DNA of 64,000 nt from Paramacrobiotus metropolitanus (Eukaryota; Tardigrada; Eutardigrada; Parachela; Macrobiotidae): NCBI RefSeq assembly GCF_019649055.1, contig NW_026570317.1, positions 434,001 through 498,000 on the forward strand, in the 5' to 3' direction. Below the pieces are notes generated by a model. It made no database searches, had not been told where the DNA came from, and saw nothing but the letters and a program-made list of their open reading frames with translations. A program made the translations under genes and the position numbers. Below are positions 58,541-64,000 of this stretch, one piece after another (position 1 is the first letter of the stretch; the number at the start of each line of letters is the position of its first letter).

Positions 58541-59038
58541 GTTTGCCCAAGAGCAAAACCCATGGTGACTTTACTTTATTTTGCCACTTCCCTTTTCCCG
58601 CGAATGCCGCGTAGATTGAAGCGTGCATCACGAGCAAAATGCAGGAAGTTCGATAAATGTTTTAGAATATCTGAGTTCTGACACCATTCTGTGAGAGATG
58701 GCTTGGTAGGTAATATAGTCCATTCATTTTTAGTAACAAAACTGCCAGTTTATGCGGCGGATATTCCCCGTGCTGAAAAGTGCGCGCTGCATTAACACAA
58801 CGCGCATGACAGAGCGAGCGAGCTCATGACAGTAATGCAACGTTCTGCTTGCAGTAAATCATGTACGAGTGTAATACGAGTATATTCGGCATGGCAAACT
58901 TGAACACAAATATAACATTCTCGATAAAAATATAACATCCTCGAATTCGATCACTCAGTCCTCAGAAGTGTTCCAGATTCACCGAGCGACCGAGACGTAT
59001 GCATACACTGTCGAACCGCGAGCTGAACATCGCGCTGC

Positions 59039-60874
59039 CTAAATAACGTGCAGGTAAGCTTCCTGAGCGATCCATTCATCAAGACGATCATTAATGCGAA
59101 ACCAGCATTCATACAGCCCGGCGTCTCTCCATGTGACGCGCTCGATCTCCATCTTCGAGTCGCATCGATACTGCTCATCCACACCGAAATGGAAGACGCT
59201 GTTAGAAGCCTCGACATTTTCGGCCACGTCGGGAATGGACCGCGCCATCAGCAAGGAGTTTCCCTTGCGCCATATGAAGCGGGTCTTCAGGGCGCCGGGA
59301 AGAAAGTTGAAGCGGACGTGGCAGACCATCTCCACTGGGTCACCGTAGCGGACGGTGAGGTTCTCCATCGGTGGATCGAAGACCTCGTGGCGGAAAAGGG
59401 TCGCACTGACCCAGTAGCGCTTTGTCACTACCAAGTGGCTCCCGTTGGAGTGTAGGCACTCGTACAGACCGGTGTGGATGTACGTGAAGTTGGGCAACGC
59501 GATAGAAAACGTGCCCGTCATCAGATCATATCCGGACAGCGCCAATTTGCGGTACAAAACTACTTTCCCGCTGCCGACTTCATTTGTGCAGTTGCAGAAG
59601 TAACTCATTTCCTTGGACGGCTCTCTTTTTCCACTGCGAAACTGCTCTCCATTGAATGCGAATGTCGGCGGGATCGCGATGTTGGATACCTGTGAGTGCT
59701 GCCGACGTTCACTCACAAGTGAAACAACAGGTAAAATTAAAAAACGACATTATGAATTTGATTACGCAAAATCCAACCGATTTGTTCGCTCGAAAAATTA
59801 GTTTTTTTCCATCATGTTAAATAATTTTAACGCAAAATAATTGTTTGGTGTTCTTTGGCCATAAGAAAGACGACCATATTAAAAGAGGTATAATAATGTA
59901 AAAAGTACTACAGTAGTACGCGTGCCGTTCTTACAAGACGCTTTCTACCTAGTAGCACTGTAAATCGTGAACCAAACGCACCCGGTTGTTTATAAAGTGT
60001 AAGTGCTGTCGTTTATATACCGGACGGTTGTTCGTGTTGTTGCAGGGAAGGAGGAGTGTGCCGCCTTCCGTGGCTCGGATGATTTCCGTGTGGGGCGGCC
60101 ATTCCGCTATCGGATAATCCTGAGACGAGGGACCAATTCCGTATCCGTGCAGATGCATGGTGCCGTGGCCGTTGCGTCGTTTCGCGTCGTTCAAAATCTT
60201 ATTCACTAATAAAAAAATTATTGTCAAATGAAATAAAATTTAAAGGCGGTGTGGATGCTTAAAAACCGGGCGGGGGATGGCGGCCTTCCGCCGCCGCGTG
60301 ACTACAGCATTTTGAAGTGTGTTTTATTTTTATACACAAACTTTGTCGCCTTCGTGTTAACATCACAATTTTCTACGAGCAATTCTGATAATTATTAAGT
60401 GTAACTTTATATGTTTGAGTGCGAAGAGAGAACTCGGAAATGTGGGACCGCCACAGCTTGCGCAGAGCCTGCCAACTGCGTTGTCTATACTGACGGCATC
60501 ACCTGTGGCATTTCAAAGCTCCCCAAAATTGAATGGTCTTCTCTCAGTTCCTATCCTGAATTAATAATTCTACAAAGGAGAATGACTCGTTTTATCTTAC
60601 GCGAGCGATCAAGTCGTGGAAATGAACTATTCTATCCGAATTTCGGATGTGTCTTCACATGTGAATTCCACACAAACTCAGTGAATATTCCGACATGGCT
60701 GAACACTCATATGTGGCATCTTGAGACAAGTATACCCAAAAATGAGATTTACAGTCACCTACTTCTGTCCACCCCGACTGGGTGGCGAGCTCTGCGTTGA
60801 GCTGAACAGAGAAGGCGGTCTTGCACGCTGAAGGCCAGCACAACCACGACAGCAGCCACGAGAAGATGACCCAT
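59039..60874 (-). CDS. Secreted protein with two immunoglobulin-like domains, three exons
   Basis: Exon 1 is 60874-60763 (signal peptide MGHLLVAAVVVVLAFS). Exon 2 is 60205-59973 and exon 3 is 59689-59039 (stop). The split codon A/TG joins exons 1 and 2, and phase 0 joins 2 and 3, for 331 residues. Domain 1: strand-B Cys in GGTLLLPC (about 92) and strand-F THTGLYEC-type Cys (about 193). Domain 2: VEMVC (about 238), core Trp in FIWRKG, and RDAGLYEC (about 310). Glycosylation-type NFT, NGS and NLT sites occur. There is no transmembrane helix or GPI tail, so it is predicted to be secreted, perhaps an adhesion or recognition protein. The exon 2 donor (TTG/GTTCAC) is weak; another choice is possible. 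Confidence 0.8.
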
Positions 60875-62766
60875 TAACAAAGATTAGCAAGAATAAATGA
60901 TAAAATAGAAAAAGAAACACTGGTGGCGCAATGTCGAAAACTTCGTTGTGCTAAAAATGCAGCCACACTTGTTGCCTGTTGGACTGCAATCTCCGAACGG
61001 AAATCAGGATCTGAAGAGTGGCATGGGTTAGAGCCATAGTGCGATGATCAGACTCGCGACAGCCTGTCACGCGTGTCATTCTGTCCAAGGCAACCGCCGC
61101 GTGACGGCGGCTTGTAGAAGCAACGTCTGTTTTGGTGTGGGTGTACGATTGTACGTTTGTACCCGTAAGTCGTAAAACGCTTAGCACAGGAGTGAGTTGA
61201 AAGTGAAGTATGCTGAGCACAGGAGTGAGTTGAAAGTGAAACATGATAGCAATGCTTATAATTTTTCGTAGCACTTGAACTAAATCTGCTGAAGAAGTGA
61301 AACGTGGTCGATCACGCGCGATACGAGTGATGCCACAAGTGCTTTGCCGAACGCTGACTGTACCGCATTGGATAGGTGCGCCAATCAACACCGTTCTAGC
61401 TAAACGGAGACTGGCAACCTCCTACGGTTGACTGTTTAGTCAAATCGTGCATGCGCACAGTCAATGCCACAGTGTTCGAAGAGTCTCAGGAATTTGAACG
61501 CGCTACCGAAGATATTAGCTTTCTCCTCGTAGTCACTGTTCAAAGCCATAAATTTTAAAAGGCAAAACACGTCGCGGCCAGGGCTAATTTTCCGAATAAT
61601 CATGTGATAACTTTTTTTTAATTTCATTCATTCTCGTTGACTTACATTTATCGCCGATTCCACTCCCTGGTTTTAGACATTCTCGCTTATTCACAGCGAA
61701 CTTTTTAAAGACTTTTCCAACATTTGAGATCCTATATCGGTATTACTCGCTCTCAGCATTTTAGGCGTGTATTGTTATAATGTCCCTAAGGGCGGTATAA
61801 ACGCTACTAAAGCCTTTAAATTTTTCCTTCCATTCGATCTTCGACAAACAGTGAAAGCAGCGGGCAGTACCGTCTATTAGTTCGCTTTGAATGGAGCGTC
61901 GATCGGGTTTGGGACGTTTAATAAAAGTTTGCACGACTACGTCATATTTAAATTCCCAGTCCGCAAGCTAACGGTCTGCGCTTGTAGCCGGCAGGAAGGT
62001 TTACAGTTGATAGTGTAGAGCTGGGGAGGCGGCGTAACCTTTTCTGCCGAGACTCAGCACAAAGGATTTCACTAATAACTGTAACAAGAATTAGAAAAGT
62101 GAAAATTAGGAAGCAGTAACAAACGCTTTATGGTAACCAACGGTTTTTGTAAACAACTAAATGAATAAAGAAAGAGATGTACAATCTAACCGTCGAATTA
62201 TCAAAGAAAAATTGTCCCTGTAGATTTTGTTAGAGCAACGCACAGTTGCGCACTTGTATTAGTTGTATATAATTTCTACTGTGCCCATGGACAGTTAATA
62301 AGGGGATAATTACCAATGGTCATAACATTTACAAGCTGCCTGAGTAGGTATTGTCCTCGTAACGAATAATGCAAGATCAGAAAAACCCATATTCCAGACC
62401 AAAATCCATTAGTAGGGGCATTGTATAGATACCGTATCCGTCTACATGGGCGGCTGCAGCCTTCACCCTGACAATACTAATTTTCCGGATTTGCCGCAAG
62501 CTATAATAATTATTTCCTACAAAGGTGCGTTTTAATAGAGAATAAAAACATCAGTCAACTGAGTAGGTATTCCTTCAGGCTGCAAACGGGTGCTCTAAAA
62601 ATTGCAGTACTTCCTTCCACTTACCGGTTAGATTGCTACATTCTCCGAAAAATCCGTCTGTAAAACCAGTGCTGATTTTGAGAGTGCTGTGCAAATGATC
62701 TTTAGAGACAGACTAAAATCTGATTGTTTTGAATGCTGTTAAAGTATTAGAGGAAGAAAGCGCGAA
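60875..62766. other. No confident gene
   Basis: A short tandem duplication (GCACAGGAGTGAGTTGAAAG at about 61186 and 61219) and the solo repeat end near 61986 are the only structures. The stretch probably contains the promoters of the Ig gene and the second M13 gene. Confidence 0.4.
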
Positions 62767-64000
62767 ATGTTACTGTTGAATGTGATTAGATTTCTGTTTA
62801 CTGCAGTTAGTGTGATACAAGCTAACGAGAGGCGTCAGTTATCAACCACCCTTTGCACGTCGGATCTTTGCAAACAAACGGGTATGTACGACTAGAACTG
62901 CTGTTCAGCTGCAAAGGAGAAAAAAGAAACTTTGAACGAAAAAAGTGCTCGGGAACTACTTCGTGCAAATTTTTTTGCGTTGTACTGATTTTCGATGTAC
63001 GAGATATATTCCTTCTTGATTACTGTCGCTATCAGCCACTACGGACGTTAGGTAGGCTTTATCAGTTACATAGTTTATGATTTTTATAGCCCGTGAAATT
63101 GTCTCCAGCATGGATGAGAATGTTGATCCATGTGTGGATTTCTACGCTTACGCTTGCAACCGCTGGAACAGAAGCTCTGGTATGGCGAACGAAGCGCTCG
63201 TTCCCAAAATTTTCAGGCAACTACAAGGTGCGTGAGAGCACATGTGTGCTAAGAGATGTTCAATAAAGTTAAATCCTTGGTTCCTTTCGTTTGCTTCCTT
63301 TTGTGCTTAATGCAACATTGGTTTCCGTTATCAGTAGATCGATGAAAACTTAATTTAAAATTATTTGTGTACTTCGCATCTATGATGCACTGGGATACAG
63401 CATGGTTCCAGATATTCCGGTTACTGAACCATTGTTCTTATATAGGTATATTCTGTTCAAGCACAACGCCAATAAAAATACAGCTAATAAAAATAAATAT
63501 TTATTGGAATAATGCCGTGATTATTGCTGCCGGATTGATTTTAATCGGCTCTTTACATCAGTATACATGTTGCCGGTAATTCCGAGTTATAAAAAATGTT
63601 AAGCGTTGTAAAAAACAGCAGGTTATTACCAATGATACGTCCCATAAACGAACTACTCTAGCTATTCTTGATAGTACATTTCAGAATTCAAATCTTTCGA
63701 TGTGAACAACTTAGTGATCGATCCTCCAAATACTGGGCGAAATCAAAACTTCTTCGGATTTTCACTTCAAGAATTATTACCACGGCAGAACTTTTTCGAG
63801 TTTTTTGCAATAAAACAAAAGTTTAAGGACGCGAAAAATCGGTTCAGTAGAAATAAAGCCCTTGCAACTCATTTCATGTATGTATATCAAAAAGTCTGGA
63901 GCTGAGTAAGATTATTTTCCTTACGCCATTATTTCGGAATTTACATGTTAACAGCAACAGAAAATTATACTCTAAGCATGGCTGGAGTTGTGGGAATGGT
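62767..64000 (+). CDS. Second M13 (neprilysin-like) peptidase, 5' exons only
   Basis: Exon 1 is 62767-62881: a signal peptide starting MLLLNVIRFLFTAV, then CTSDLC. Exon 2 is 63090-63227 (138 nt): AREIVSSMDENVDPCVDFY and ACNRW. Both match exons 1 and 2 of the minus-strand M13 gene (112 and 138 nt) in phase, and CTSDLC and AREIVSSMDE are identical. The next exon is uncertain: an open frame after TTCAG at about 63685 fits the phase but does not look like M13 sequence, and one after CAACAG near 63959 starts ENYT and is cut off. The catalytic exons lie beyond the window. Confidence 0.78.

Noticed and set aside
60411-60800. 129-codon frame starting with a Cys-rich segment
   Set aside because: Lies on the opposite strand within an intron and signal-peptide exon of the Ig gene; no signal peptide or family match.
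60951-61391. 146-codon minus-strand frame
   Set aside because: Length is helped by a 33-base tandem duplication; no domain or good start seen.

Overview
The window is nuclear DNA of a multicellular animal, most likely an invertebrate. The reasons are: split genes with GT-AG introns of about 60 to 1200 bases whose exon phases match; animal protein families (M13/neprilysin peptidase, serpin, immunoglobulin-fold secreted protein, four-helix membrane protein); and a heavy mixed load of transposable elements (Helitron, Ty3/Gypsy with an envelope domain, many TA-flanked inverted-repeat elements). The base composition is AT-rich. The phylum cannot be fixed by reading; an ecdysozoan is my best guess.

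Layout. 1-2.3 kb: the 3' end of a Helitron, with the C-terminus of its helicase and a spliced RPA70-like gene on the same strand. 4.6-5.9 kb (-): last two exons of a membrane protein. 8.6-8.8 kb: a small TA-flanked element. 8.88-17.57 kb: a complete Ty3/Gypsy element on the minus strand. It has two 480-base LTRs with no difference seen, a 4-base target duplication, and one uninterrupted 2525-codon frame covering gag, protease, RT, RNase H, integrase and an envelope-like glycoprotein. 18.8-21.0 kb (-): a two-exon serpin. 21.8-23.1 kb (-): a two-exon four-helix membrane protein. 23.6-27.7 kb: tandem duplications, minisatellites, two TA-flanked elements and a 1065-base element with 9-base target duplications.

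29.1-31.9 kb (-), 41.5 kb (-), 42.3-44.9 kb (+) and 46.1-49.6 kb (+): four members of one gene family. Each complete member encodes the N-terminal part of a cullin, closest to cullin-3, joined to a serine/threonine-type protein kinase domain. The copy at 46.1-49.6 kb looks intact, the copy at 29-32 kb has one frameshift, the copy at 42-45 kb is a clear pseudogene, and 41.5 kb is a fragment. Exon lengths and phases are conserved between copies. This fusion is the most unusual thing I see here: the cullin part that binds BTB adaptors is kept, and the RING/NEDD8-binding half is replaced by a kinase.

32-39.5 kb: a nested fold-back element, an open frame with spaced tryptophans, a GGACTT-rich fold-back and a 2-kb AT-rich repeat tract. 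40.2-41.1 kb (-): a small type I membrane protein. 49.9-50.2 kb (-): an unidentified exon. 51.0-55.4 kb (-): a nearly complete secreted M13 metallopeptidase of eleven exons. 56.0-58.5 kb: inverted repeats made of 20-25-base tandem units. 59.0-60.9 kb (-): a secreted two-Ig-domain protein. 62.8 kb to the end (+): the first exons of a second M13 peptidase, paralogous to the first and cut by the window edge.

The two M13 genes form an inverted pair around the Ig gene. The kinase family and the M13 pair are both local duplications in a repeat-rich area. I found no tRNA, rRNA, CRISPR array or operon.
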